Origin: Symbiodinium natans
Taxonomy: Eukaryota; Sar; Dinophyceae; Suessiales; Symbiodiniaceae
Length of the DNA: 64,000 bases
NCBI GenBank assembly: GCA_905221605.1
Contig: CAJNDS010002306.1
Coordinates: forward strand, 304,501 to 368,500
Direction: 5' to 3'
Shown here: in pieces, positions 56,301 through 64,000 of the stretch
Layout: the number at the start of each line of letters is the position of its first letter
Position numbering within the stretch: position 1 is the first letter of the stretch
Program-made: the position numbers and the translations under genes
The notes under the pieces: model-generated
Seen by the model: only the letters and a program-made list of their open reading frames with translations
Told to the model about the DNA's origin: nothing
Databases searched by the model: none

Positions 56301-59300
56301 GTCCTAGCAACGAGCAAGCTGAAAGTTTAGTGTGGGTCCAGTGCTTCGCACATGAATTGTGCTTGGGAACTGGAGACAGAGAATGTCTAATCTACTCTCG
56401 TCATCATAAGACCTTTGCGTCCCTCTTCGCCTTAGTTTTACCGTATAACCTTGACAGCTAGAAGCTCCACAGCACCCGGACAACCCAGCAGAAGTCAGGT
56501 CTGTCTTGTGTTCGCCGCCTCGCTGCGATTTGCAGGGAGCTTGATGAAGTCCCCCCCAAAAAAGCAGCTGGGAGAGGTTTGATTGTCTTCAGCTTCTTCA
56601 TCGGCTCGATCAACCAGTCACTTGCGAAGTGGAGGCTTGCACAACTCACATGCAGACACGACAGACCTACGGCCCTACGGTAGCCAGTAGTGGTCGCAAC
56701 AACATGCCATCAACAGTACGTGTTCAGAGTGAGCCGTGCGGTGAGACTTGCCGTCAGCGCTTGTTGCCTTCTGTAACCCTAAACCCTAAAACCCTAAAAC
56801 CCTAAACCCTAAACCCTAAACTGCTCAGAACAGGGCCCCATACCCCCAGGCAGGTCACCGCACAGGAGCTGCAGCAGAACCAGCTGGCATCTTGTCTCGC
56901 ACTTCAGCGCTCCAAGCCTTGCCATAACTGTAAATCTTATTACTACCATTATCATTTCTAGTAGTACTAATGTTGTTAGTATTATTATCATTCATTAATA
57001 AGCTACAACCTTGTTTTGCAGGTTTTTTGTCTGAGAATATTGTCAAAGGGCTTTGCAACCACATGCGGCTTCTTAAGGTAGAGCCTGTGGACTGATGACC
57101 GGTTCCCCGACCTAATCGACACAACCAAGACAATGCGGATCCAGTTTAGTGTCCCTTTTGCCCTTTGTATACTCTTGAAGTTGCGTGTATATAACACATT
57201 CATTGGTTTTTTTGGTTTAGTGCCTATGCCATTATGGCTAGAAGAGGATCCGTTACATTCAAAATTCACAGTCCAGCTGGTGCGAGGTGCGGCGCTATAT
57301 CAACGAGAACGGCTCCTATGCCTGCATCTATAGCAGCACAAGGATAACCGTCTGCCCGAGCAGGCTGTTTGAAGACAAAGCATGTCAATAGCTAGGTGGG
57401 CAAGCATATTCTGCTCTGCACATTGAGAACATGAGGATCCTCTAGAGCTTTGGACTTGTTGAAGCACAGTATTCTCTGGCCTTCAGTGGCCCTCAGCATC
57501 AAATCTCTTGACCTCTCAGCAGTCTCTACCACGATGCATGCCAGTGGCCAAGGAATATCTGTGGGATTGGCAGCTGAAGTCCTCACATTCATCAAGCAGC
57601 GAGGGGTGGGGAAGGCGCCAAGCGCTCGTGCGCGTGTGCTTACGGATGGGCAAGCACATGAACTATCTCCTTGCTCCATTTGTTGCATTCATGGTGTGGT
57701 TGCTGTTGTTGTGGGCACCAACTGTATCGTTTTGGTCTTAGTCCCCTTGCCCAGAACCCTGCACTCCCTAACCCTTAAATGGTTATTTCGGCTAAGTACT
57801 CGTAGCATCAATTGTGCAATCTTGGCAGCTTTCAACATTGAAAGCGCAATGCATCAACAAATTAATGAATTTCAATCCTGAAAAAACCCTTAAAGCCCTG
57901 GAACCTTCATCCCCTGCCCTCATGAACCCTAAACCGCAAGAACCCTTAAAAGGTCCTAAGCCTTCAAAAAAATCAAAGCACAACCGAAGATCCCTAAAGC
58001 CTTGCCCTAAACAGGGAGTGTGGGCCCTGAACCCTGAACCCTCAACCCTCCCGAAGCCCTAAGCCCTGACACCCCAGCAGACATCCCAGAAAGCCCACCT
58101 AAATAGAGGACAGTTATTCTCAAAGCGAAGAAGGCAACCACAGACAACCCCAAAACAACGTGCGCATAGCCGACAAAAGAGGCAGATTTCCAGGCAATTC
58201 AAGATGCCTTTGTACCAGTTTACAGCTGACAAGCTAAATTGGGTCCCCAGAATCTATAAAGAGGCCTCATGAAGCAACCAGCACAGATCATCTTGTGCAA
58301 GGCCATCAGGAATTGAAGGTGTAATGCTTAAAGGAATTTAGGGTGCATGTCGGAAGCACAGGGCCTCAAAATCCTTTTCAAGATCCGGACCAGTCTCGCA
58401 AGAAGTGCTGCAGGCCACAAGCAAGCTGGTGTTCACGGACATCAAAGTCTTGGAGCACCTCTCATCAACCTGGTGGATTCCCTTTTACCGGGGTTTTCCG
58501 GCGGTGCTGTAGTTACCTTGGTTGCTTGCTTCTTCTGGTTTCTCATGTAATCGTTGCTTAAGGCCACCTGGATGCACGCAATGGATGAATCGAAAGGCTA
58601 TGTTGTGCAAATGCGACATGTTGTGACTGCATAGAATCACATAGACACTTGGCCCCCTCATATGCCGACATGCGCACTCTGCAGTCATGTCCTGCTTGCA
58701 CATCTGGCTTCAGGAATGCTGTCGAGGTAGAACATCCATCAAGCTTTTGCGTTGCGCATAGTTGGAAGCAAACAGCGGCGAAAACCATGTCCATGGCAAA
58801 CTAAAAAGTGTTGGTTGGGTCTTTTGGGCGGTGTGAGCATTCCGTTGCAACCGGCAGTGGTTTGCAAGCTAGCATGAAAGTCTTGGGCTGACAGCTCCTC
58901 TGCATCATGCATGATGTCATACGCACAAAAAGGGCTTTTGGTGCACATCGCATGTGTCGCGCGATGTCCCCCCCCCCCCCCCCATACAGACACATCGCAG
59001 ATTCTGCGAACCACGCCAATGCGAGCTGTGACGCAAGGCACCTACCCAGGAAGCTGCTGTCCCAGATGCAGGAGGAGGCGTGCTTCACAATTTGTCCTTA
59101 CTCAGCTTGGCTTTTGTTTCCATGAGTTGTAGACACTACAGTCCTGGACTCAGCTTCAGGTGAGCATGCCCGTCCTGCAGCAGCATGCCCTCTTCCAAAA
59201 CTTCGCTGCCATGTGCTACGTCGACCTTGTTGCTTGGCACCAGAAGACTCGAGGCGCTGCTGTGTTCCTTATCTCGGGGATTTAAGGTGTCGCGGGGGGG

Positions 59301-59790
59301 GGGGGGGGGCAGTCATGTGGAGACGCCTTGCATGTAGTGGGATGTAAGGCTGTAAGGCTGTAAGGTTGGGAGTCCCCCCTCCCCCCCTTGAGGCACCTCC
59401 CCCCCCTCAGGTTCGTCATTCCTACTCTATCAGTGTAGTGATGTTTTTGGTGCCAAGCCGCAGCGTCACCTGTGCAAGAATGTTTGTCACGCGATTTTTG
59501 AGTGAAGCTGTGATGACTTTTGTTGTTCGTTCCAAGCCGTCGGGACACATGTGCGAGGATATGTACTTTGGAAACCGGACGCTCAAACCCTAACGTCCTC
59601 AAGACACGTACACAGACAGCCCATCTGCGGTGAGTCCGTTCTGCTCTCAAGTCATCTTGCACTCTTTCGTATCACCGCCCGACGTTGAAGCCCATATAGC
59701 AACCAGCGTAGCAAGTGACAAAGTGCACAGCGGACAGCTGCCTGTAGCCCGCGTGTTGCATTGCAGCCTGATGCAGAAGGATTTTGACTG
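50318..59790 (+). CDS. EAG/KCNH-like voltage-gated channel with CNBD-like domain, multi-exon (composite span)
   Basis: Exon by exon, the + strand gives tentative S1 (50486-50585) and S2 (51367-51449), then S3 (52110-52227), S4 with five spaced Arg (52761-52880), S5 (54321-54386), pore helix and filter (55862-55919), S6 in two exons (56215-56276, 56593-56655), C-linker in five exons (56866-59282) and CNBD-like pieces (59411-59790). The order is that of CNBD channels. Phase is kept across pore-S6a, S6a-S6b and the chain of five C-linker exons. The protein should sit in a membrane and gate cations by voltage, with a cytosolic ligand-binding-like domain. The filter lacks GYG, so potassium selectivity cannot be assumed. 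Telomere-type arrays lie in the S4-S5 interval and the S6-C-linker intron. N- and C-terminal ends are not defined, and one frameshift is suspected near 59497. Confidence 0.7.
50486..50585 (+). CDS. Channel exon: tentative S1
   Basis: After TATGATTCAG and before GTAGGA. One frame reads TPSWLWQDLVTASIDLIVPC then HDLLQFHPATVSM. The arrangement W-x-D, hydrophobic stretch, D, then P resembles S1 of dinoflagellate EAG-like channels (W-D ... Y-D ... P-L). A second frame (DSKLVVAGLSDSKHRLD) is also open, so this is tentative. Confidence 0.4.
51367..51449 (+). CDS. Channel exon: tentative S2
   Basis: After CACCATCCAG. Frame with PILLGAWPIWCFYPLFDMSS, a hydrophobic segment whose F-x-x-L-x-D-M ending recalls the FWTLDM of S2 in this family. 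Other frames are open over the same bases. Confidence 0.35.
51640..51990 (+). mobile_element. Purine-rich insertion, related to the GA/GAA-bounded elements
   Basis: GGAA and GAGA tracts, a GGCCGGGGGGGG core, then CAGAAACAGGGGCGGGCAAC and CCTCGAAAGAAAGAACGAC, which parallel AACAGGGGCGGGCGATGACG and CTCCGAAAGAAAGAAAGAAC at 13724-13790 inside the copy B insertion. It lies in the interval between the S2 and S3 candidates of the channel gene. Confidence 0.5.
52110..52227 (+). CDS. Channel exon: S3
   Basis: Reads AEVTGSSLQVIMVTLDMLS then LFLISPDLEVLPLGT and ends at GTGAGG. The hydrophobic segment with a buried Asp (VTLDML) matches S3, where an acidic residue pairs with S4 arginines. The acceptor is not certain. 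Confidence 0.5.
52761..52880 (+). CDS. Channel exon: S4 voltage sensor
   Basis: AG|G start. Reads GAVLIS then MLRTLLRMIRNLRILRFLK: Arg at every third or fourth position (R-x3-R-x2-R-x2-R-x2-R-x2-K), the hallmark of S4. MTSRPLCHLFRLF follows as the start of the S4-S5 linker. A second frame over the same bases (with NAEDAAAYDPQ and SQISEDDKQAA) is also open and protein-like, but lacks the family context. Confidence 0.65.
53037..53199 (+). CDS. Candidate exon with repeated KPRKL motif
   Basis: After ATCTCTGCAG, reads LPSLSNALSPTKADSL, TPQKPRKLSLAPAKPRKLAE and RASISLSTG. Contains SPTK and two (A/Q)KPRKL units, typical of a phosphorylated disordered region. It lies between S4 and S5, which are contiguous in known channels, so it may be an alternative exon, part of another gene or a chance frame. 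Confidence 0.3.
53324..53545 (+). CDS. Candidate exon ending at a strong donor
   Basis: Reads NQNPAKEAWQEAKMTGVVVV, NSGAKQLYMIQARAFFSEL and GTFPTITCSISERGTRAS, ending CAGCCG|GTAAGA, 25 nt before a 130-bp CCCTAAA array. Protein-like, family unknown. Its place between S4 and S5 is unexplained. Confidence 0.35.
53571..53701 (+). repeat. Long telomere-type array with a CCCTGAA block
   Basis: About nineteen units. The last third is six to seven identical CCCTGAA units. Lies in the S4-S5 interval of the channel gene. Confidence 0.95.
54321..54386 (+). CDS. Channel exon: S5
   Basis: After CTTCTTTAAG, reads AIIALLCHFVGCTWYAIG then PLKG. The pattern H-x2-(A/G)-C-x-WY-x-IG is the S5 signature of EAG/KCNH and related CNBD channels. 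This is one of the most specific matches in the window. Confidence 0.7.
54421..54510 (+). CDS. Candidate S5-pore loop exon
   Basis: Frame reading ASYHAVAAKTLRPEWSSRR then YVDST and ending at GTAAGA. YVDS resembles the (Y-x-x-S) that precedes the pore helix in this family. Direct joining to the pore exon does not keep phase, so an exon may lie between. Confidence 0.35.
55009..55026 (+). repeat. (TA)n microsatellite
   Basis: Nine TA units in an intron of the channel gene. Confidence 0.9.
55105..55843 (+). CDS. Candidate exons between S5 and the pore (composite)
   Basis: Three protein-like segments lie here: about 55119-55213 (EAEGLREESESEDAGTQAK), 55418-55490 after CTTAG (VQEHLVWHDAIAEDADWWW), and 55591-55735 between CTAACAG and GTATCT (SYMVDWPAASLRPAASQQEL, then a Lys/Glu-rich part). 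A fourth, 55779-55840, reads LLPPLLLELEKEASSVSED. In known channels the S5-pore loop is much shorter, so these may be an unusual turret, alternative exons or false positives. Confidence 0.3.
55862..55919 (+). CDS. Channel exon: pore helix with non-GYG filter
   Basis: After GGGCACAAG and before GTTGTTGC. Reads HAAESHCQALTQFTPAAMD. By position this is the pore helix and filter, where canonical potassium channels have T-(V/L)-G-(Y/F)-G-D. From memory, LTQFTPASM-type filters occur in dinoflagellate KCNH-like proteins. The exon ends in phase 0, matching the S6a exon. Confidence 0.65.
56215..56276 (+). CDS. Channel exon: first half of S6
   Basis: AG|G acceptor (CGCAAG|GTGGCC). Reads VAINTVERAFSLVVTLFGGL and two bases, ending at GTGATAG. 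N-T-x-E-R-x-F followed by a hydrophobic helix is the junction of pore and S6 in EAG-like channels. Confidence 0.6.
56593..56655 (+). CDS. Channel exon: second half of S6 and start of C-linker
   Basis: After TTGATTGTCTTCAG, reads (A)FFIGSINQSLAKWRLAQLT. F-(I/V)-(G/S)-S-I-(N/T) is the inner end of S6 in this family (SFVSSIT). The one-base start completes the two-base end of the S6a exon. Confidence 0.6.
56776..56821 (+). repeat. Telomere-type array inside a channel intron (CCCTAAA strand)
   Basis: Six units including two CCCTAAAA. Ends 44 nt before the acceptor CACCGCACAG of the next exon. Confidence 0.95.
56866..56929 (+). CDS. Channel exon: C-linker a
   Basis: Between CACCGCACAG and GTAAAT. 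Reads ELQQNQLASCLALQR then SKPCHN plus one base that pairs in phase with C-linker b. Helical; position fits the first C-linker helix. Confidence 0.45.
57022..57077 (+). CDS. Channel exon: C-linker b
   Basis: Between TTGTTTTGCAG and GTAGAG. Reads FLSENIVKGLCNHMRLLK. The pattern (Y/F)-L-x-E-N-x-(I/V)-x-x-x-L resembles the RRYLxxNxIxxxLxxRI helix of C-linkers. Ends in phase 0. Confidence 0.5.
58414..58472 (+). CDS. Channel exon: C-linker c
   Basis: Between GTGCTGCAG and GTGGATT. Reads ATSKLVFTDIKVLEHLSST plus two bases. (E/T)-D-I-x-(V/L)-L-x-x-L-S matches the helix before the LP-x-x-L motif. In phase with b and d. Two other frames here are open, one ending in a hydrophobic stretch (VVTLVACFFWFLM). 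Confidence 0.5.
59038..59079 (+). CDS. Channel exon: C-linker d
   Basis: AG|G acceptor. Reads HLPRKLLSQMQEE plus two bases, the L-P-x-x-L-x-x-x-(L/M)-x-x-E element found in nearly all CNBD channels. 42 nt long, in phase with c and e. Confidence 0.55.
59165..59282 (+). CDS. Channel exon: C-linker e
   Basis: Starts after CAGGTGAG and reads (A)MPVLQQHALFQNFAAM, the P-x-L-x-x-H-(P/A)-L-F motif that leads into the CNBD. The frame stays open to 59282. The true donor is uncertain. Confidence 0.55.
59287..59310 (+). repeat. Poly-G tract
   Basis: About 16-20 G directly after the GTGTCGC that follows C-linker e. Confidence 0.95.
59411..59590 (+). CDS. Channel exon: CNBD start, with a suspected frameshift
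   Basis: After CCCCCCTCAG, one frame reads LYQCSDVFGAKPQRHLCKN then VCHAIFE and stops. C-H-(A/K)-(A/I) marks the start of the CNBD. The next frame continues with SEAVMTFVVRSKPSGHMCED and MYFGNRTLK, matching the G-(E)-x-C-x-x-MYF signature of the CNBD beta roll. The shift falls in a run of five T at 59495-59499, so a single-base length change there would account for it. Confidence 0.5.
59691..59790 (+). CDS. Channel exon: CNBD, second part
   Basis: Frame containing VHSGQLPVARVLHCSLMQKD followed by FDWGF. It matches the W-x-H-x-G-x-L-x-A ... L-D-x-x-x-F element of CNBDs in dinoflagellate and EAG channels. The Arg-Thr pair that binds the cyclic nucleotide phosphate is not seen, so ligand binding is doubtful. 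Boundaries approximate. Confidence 0.45.
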
Positions 59791-60635
59791 GGGCTTCTCA
59801 TGTGATGTTGGGTTGCGGCGCAAGCGTTACAAGACCTGCGCAGTACCTGTGTGAGGGACTCTCCTTTGCAGGCACAAGGTATTGGATTGTTAGCGTAGTC
59901 TCCATCTAGTTGCACATCGGATGCACACTACAGTTGGTTCCGCTGACTCTCACCAGTGCCTCATGGCTTGCCCAGGCTCGCTTGTGCCACAAGGTGCATT
60001 GCTATGTGCTGCCAATTTGAAGGGGGGGAGGAGGGGGCATCCTACAGAGTTCCCATGGCTCATACTGGCTAATTAAACCCCCTGCAAGTTGAAGAGGAAC
60101 TGTCGTTTGCAGCGTGGGCTTTGATGCTTTGCACCTCAGCACCTCACAGAGTAAAAGACTCCTGCGGAGAGTGAATTGCCCTGGTCAGGGGCTGACGGAG
60201 GTGTCCGTTGTCCATGGAGAGGAGTTGTCCGAAAGTGGTGGTTGTTTCGTCAAGGTCAGGATAGTGACCTGGGTGTGCACCTGAATGGGCAGCTGTGAGA
60301 ACTGAGTAACTAGTCGGTCCGACCTGGTTCCGGCAATCCTGCTCCCAGGAGCTCTTTCAGGCCGGCGCTCCTGGCGAAAGGCCTGGAGGGCTCGCTACGA
60401 GCTGCATCAATCCCCGATCTATTCCTAATGATGTAGATTGATGTAGAAAATGGTCATCATCACTGGATTGGGAAGACATGGGAAGACGATGATGAGGTTA
60501 AGTCAGATCGTACCCTCACAAGAACCCCAAGGCCCAAATCACAATCGTGAGGTTCCCTACATCAGCAGCCCTCTTTCGGGCATCTAGTGGCATCTATGAG
60601 AGTATGGGCCCCTTATACCGAGGGTACCCAAGAAG

Positions 60636-60836
60636 GTGACGGCAATTTATCAAATGGTTCCCGCCTTGTTTCTCGAGCCAGCCGCAACTGTCGCTAAAGC
60701 AGCGCCCCTGGTGCAGGATGTACTTCGTTCGAGGGGGGCGGTGGCTGGACCTTACCGATTTAAGGATTGCGCTTTTGAGGGTTGCATCATGATGTTCGAG
60801 ATGTTCGGGCTGTACTGGAATGCGAATCAGGCATGA
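60636..60836 (+). CDS. Candidate exon, unknown protein
   Basis: Reads IYQMVPALFLEPAATVAKAA, PLVQDVLRSRGAVAGPYRF and DCAFEGCIMMFEMFGLYW before TGA. Position would suit a C-terminal part of the channel gene, but no motif links them. Confidence 0.35.
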   Translation: MTAIYQMVPALFLEPAATVAKAAPLVQDVLRSRGAVAGPYRFKDCAFEGCIMMFEMFGLYWNANQA

Positions 60837-61131
60837 TGGCACCCAGCACTAAATCCCCATACCGCCGTACCTCACATGTGGCAGTGCATCTCTCATTTTA
60901 GCAGTTCGGCTCAATGACCCCGTGGAAGTGAACAGCAAGAAGGCACACTCGGAAAAAGGATGCACAACACTCGTGACTCCGCACCTGTTCCCCGAGCATT
61001 GGAGGCGGGCAGGCGAACTGCCACCGAACAGTCCTTGGAAAGTTTTTCTGCCATTTCGAACCTGACCCCGAACCCTACAGTAGGTAGGAAACGTCCAAGG
61101 CGTTCAGGGTTGCATTGTGCTTGATGCACAA

Positions 61132-61270
61132 GTGAGTTCGCATCTGCTGGGGTGGGTGTTCAAGCTTGTTGGAGGAAGTTGTTGCTGCCCTGAAGACATG
61201 TCGCATGTGTCCTGATGCACCTAGTGAATTCATGAAGCTCGCGGCTCTCGATTCTAGCCGAGGCACTTAG
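61132..61270 (+). CDS. Candidate terminal exon, unknown protein
   Basis: Open + frame ending at TAG 61268, reading CSSLLEEVVAALKTCRMCPD and APSEFMKLAALDSSRGT. Helical then acidic. Acceptor unclear. Confidence 0.35.
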
Positions 61271-61456
61271 CCGCTACGTCGTCGTAGGCTCAACCCTAAA
61301 GCACGAAACGTGAGATGGAGACGAGGCTCTCTTACTTCTGGGAGCCTCGGCCGTTGATTGCCGAGGATGTGATGCAGGACCGATATATCAACGGTTTAGG
61401 ACTTCGGAGTTTACGGCTTTGGGCCCCTAACTGCGCCTGGAGGCTGTCAGATTCCG

Positions 61457-61458
<2 letters not shown>

Positions 61459-61487
<29 letters not shown>
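61459..61487 (+). repeat. Poly-C tract
   Basis: About 29 C, the longest homopolymer in the window. Confidence 0.95.
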
Positions 61488-61489
<2 letters not shown>

Positions 61490-62452
61490 ATATCCCCACA
61501 CGGCATCCCTGCAGTGCCCAGAGTCCCAGAGGGAATTTCAGTGCAGGTCAAGCTGCTTAGGTTTAGGGTGGGGGGATGTTTGAATGAAACAATCTGGGTT
61601 TGAGGGTTGAGAGGGTAACAAGCATGTAACAAGCTAGGGCTTAGGGATGCTTAGGGGAAACGTATGGTCTTACTTGCTGCAGAGCAGTCTCACATCGACG
61701 CAGGGAGGTTTAGCCGACACCGGGAGCTCGGCATGGACGGCCTACTGACAACCACAGCTGCGAATGCTGCCCACCCTAGCAGACACACTATCAGAGTGTG
61801 AGCCTCCAGGCATTCAAGCTCCCAAGCCCAACACGATAGAACTTGAAGCCCAGCGGGATTCACAAAAACACGCTGAACCATGCTGCGCCCCAAAACCTGG
61901 ACCCCTGCAGGACATGAGGGTGAGCGAGGCTTCCTTGTGGCTCCACGCTTGCAGCTTTGGGGGCTTTAAGGTGGAAGGGATTGGAGTCAGGGGTGGATCC
62001 AGCAAAGGCACCGGCAAGCAAGTGGTGCTTCTATGTGCTTCTCCAAGCATGATGTGTGCACCTGAATGACCAGGTCTGTTTGTGATATTTGTGAGTTCGA
62101 GTACAATACGATGTACCCACAAGGAGGGTGTCATAGAAGACCCAGCAGGGGTGTCGCAAGCGTTGTTCTCTCGAATCGGAGCAAGGAATCATGACCTTGT
62201 TGGGAGTATGAAAGGGAGAGCCCAGGTTCCTCGTGGGTGATTGAGTTCTATCTTGACGAAAGCAGAGCATCAAGAGCAGCGAACCCCTCCACACATGAGG
62301 AACCATGGAGCGATTTGAGTGCGGAAACTCCTTAGCTGCTTATCGTTGCGCGGGCCGGGTCGCAACATTTTCTGGGAGTTGGCGAAAGCCACGGCAAAAA
62401 CACACATATGAAGAAACAAGGATGGCGATGAGACTAGACGGAGCGCGGACGC

Positions 62453-62515
62453 ACCTGCACCCGCACACGCACACACGCTCGCACGCGCGCACGCGCCCAC
62501 ACACACACACACCTC
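62453..62515 (+). repeat. CA/CG-rich microsatellite
   Basis: CACACGCACACACGC and CACGCGCGCACGCGCC blocks then (CA)n. Confidence 0.9.
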
Positions 62516-62802
62516 CGATGGCAAATTTTCACAGTGTTCATCTGCTGCAATGTCCGACGTTCAACAGTCCGACATCACAGCTCAGTTCAGATCGAAAACA
62601 GTCGAGGCAATGCATGCAAGAAGCGTTGAAACTACAAAGCGTACTGCCACGTTCGAAGGACCTTCTTTTTTTATTACCTTGCCGTTGCGGAGATGCGCAC
62701 GCGACAACTTGAGACAAGCAGGTTCCATGACATGTTTAAGCAGCTGCTCCCTGAGCTGCAGGGTGACACTTTTGCAAGACCCGCCTGAAAGCGGGAGTAA
62801 AG

Positions 62803-62960
62803 TGCGTTACGGAAATTGGCGGGTTGTAACGGAAACTGTCCCCCTGAAAACGACACAGAAACTACGAAAGGGCGTAACGGAAACTGGTTTCGAGGCGTTA
62901 CAGAAACTGAGTCGGGGCGTAACAGAAACTACCTTCCTAAGCGAGAAACTACAGCCACAG
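62803..62960 (+). repeat. Interspersed GTAACGGAAACT repeats
   Basis: GT(A/T)AC(G/A)GAAA(C/T)T occurs at about 62806, 62826, 62874, 62897 and 62919, spaced 20-48 bp. Related ACAGAAACTACG and GAAACTACAG pieces lie between. On translation this gives VTET-type repeats. A degenerate minisatellite or repeated binding-site-like motif. Confidence 0.6.
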
Positions 62961-63283
62961 GAAGGATTAGGGTGCCACGGACTAGCTCTGGTAACCGAAA
63001 TCACGGAAAACTTAAACCGAAACCTACACAAACCGGCTACGGAAAGGCGCACCAGAAGGGCACGGCTCTTTTTTTTCCTGGCATGCAAAGGCCGTTCTGC
63101 AGGTACTTTTGGTCAGCGTCGCCTTGCGGGACACAACAGGGCTTAGTGCTTCCAGGGCCTGTAGGGCGAGGGTTGAGGGTTCAGGGCTGAGGGCTCAGGG
63201 CAAGCCGCAAAACCCACAACCCCTGCAGCCGGTCGCCCGGATCTCCGCAGAGCAGGCAGACTGGAACTTCTTCAAGTTGTCCC

Positions 63284-63368
63284 CTAAAACCCTAAACCCC
63301 AGACCCTAAACCCTGAACTCTAAACCCTTTTTCCCCCGAACCTATAAAACCCCTAAACCCTACAGCCC
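63284..63368 (+). repeat. Degenerate CCCTAAA tract
   Basis: CCCTAAAACCCTAAACCCCAGACCCTAAA and further variants, leading directly into the palindrome. Confidence 0.85.
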
Positions 63369-64000
63369 CGAACCCTAAACCCGTAAACCCAAGCTTGTCG
63401 CCCGGATCTCCGCAGAAGTTGTCCGCCAGACTCGAACTTCTTGAAGTTGTCCTGGGCAAGGGCCGAGGGGGGGGCTCGGGGTTTTAGGGGTTTGGGGTTC
63501 AGGGGTTGACGGGGTAGTTTCCCAGCCGCTCTCCGGCTCCCCTTGAACAAGAATCCCTCCTGACGTGTTCAGGGTCGCTGGATTTGTGGGTCCCAGCGGG
63601 GCGGGCGCCCGGGACCCACAAAACATGGCCACTCCTAACCGCTCTCCGGCTTTCCTTGGATCCCAAGAATCGCTCTCACGCTGCTCTTGGAGCCAGCGAT
63701 TCTTGGGATCCAAGGAAAGCCGGAGAGCGGTTAGGAGTGGCCATGTTTTGTGGGTCCCGGGCGGCCGCCCCGCTGGGACCCACAAATCCAGCGACCCTGA
63801 ACACGTCAGGAGGGATTCTTGTTCAAGGGGAGCCGGAGAGGGGCTGGGAAACTACCCCGTCAACCCCTGAACCCTAAACCCCTAAAACCCCGAGCCCCCC
63901 CCTCGGCCCTTGCCCAGGACAACTTCAAGAAGTTCGAGTCTGGCGGACAACTTCTGCGGAGATCCGGGCGACAAGCTTGGGTTTACGGGTTTAGGGTTCG
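63369..64000. repeat. Near-perfect 632-bp palindrome capped by telomere-type repeats
   Basis: Left arm 63369-63674 is the reverse complement of 63695-64000 around a 20-bp loop (centre 63684.5). The arms have equal length and differ at only a few bases (for example CAGCCGCTCT/CAGCCCCTCT near 63530 and GGGGCGGGCG/GGGGCGGCCG near 63600). The outer ends read CGAACCCTAAACCCGTAAACC and its inverse. The right arm reaches the window end, so the structure may continue. A diverged copy of the arm end lies at 63226-63283. No gene: the mirrored frames on both strands follow from the symmetry. Confidence 0.95.

Noticed and set aside
57450-57881. 143-codon + frame between C-linker b and c
   Set aside because: Would interrupt the phase-matched C-linker exons and has no motif; left uncalled.
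59282-59662. 126-codon minus-strand frame over the CNBD region
   Set aside because: Antisense shadow of the channel exons and of the poly-C/poly-G tracts.
62803-62960. CRISPR-like array
   Set aside because: Repeat words are only 12 bp, spacing is irregular, and the DNA is eukaryotic.
63369-64000. Chromosome end
   Set aside because: The telomere-type repeats at the edge are only two units per side and part of a palindrome; no long terminal array is seen.

Overview
The window is eukaryotic nuclear DNA, most likely from a dinoflagellate and plausibly Symbiodiniaceae-like. Four things point there. (1) More than 25 interstitial arrays of the telomere-type heptamer TTTAGGG/CCCTAAA lie on both strands. 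(2) Long (GA)n, (GAA)n and poly-C/poly-G tracts alternate with MITE-like hairpins. (3) There are no long open frames; the protein-like stretches are 40-240 nt exons bounded by AG and GT, often with AG|G acceptors. (4) One gene is an EAG/KCNH-like channel whose pore reads TQFTPAAMD instead of TVGYGD, a filter type that I recall from dinoflagellate channel proteins. Nothing looks prokaryotic: no operons, no ribosome binding sites.

Layout. 1-6250 (copy A) and 9175-21495 (copy B) are two collinear, strongly diverged copies of one segment. B is longer because it carries several large insertions: a GA/GAA-flanked element at 12.0-14.0 kb, a block with a 15-bp minisatellite at 14.7-17.0 kb, telomere-type arrays, and a 1.3-kb block containing an inverted/tandem repeat at 20.2-20.8 kb. 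Small conserved reading frames survive inside the copies, notably an acidic exon, but frameshifts and stops between copies suggest decayed genes. 6.3-9.2 kb is non-coding with degenerate telomere-like sequence. 22-25.7 kb has candidate coiled-coil and other exons on the + strand. 26.9-28.3 kb is an AT-rich repeat island. 29.6-30.0 kb is trinucleotide repeat, followed by two good + strand exons (30.2-30.7 kb). 33.9-46 kb is a chain of short + strand exon candidates (one with a P-loop-like motif) separated by introns filled with telomere-type repeats and MITEs. 46.8-47.3 kb holds two arrays with a 10-bp period.

The best gene is on the + strand from about 50.3 to 59.9 kb: a six-transmembrane voltage-gated channel with a C-linker and a cyclic-nucleotide-binding-like domain. 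Its segments appear in the correct order (S1?, S2?, S3, S4, S5, pore, S6, C-linker, CNBD). Several consecutive exon junctions keep reading phase, and the introns include telomere-type arrays. The last 632 bp of the window is a near-perfect palindrome capped by telomere-type repeats.

All exon calls are by eye from splice-like dinucleotides, protein-like composition and motif order. Family assignments come from memory of conserved motifs, not from a search.
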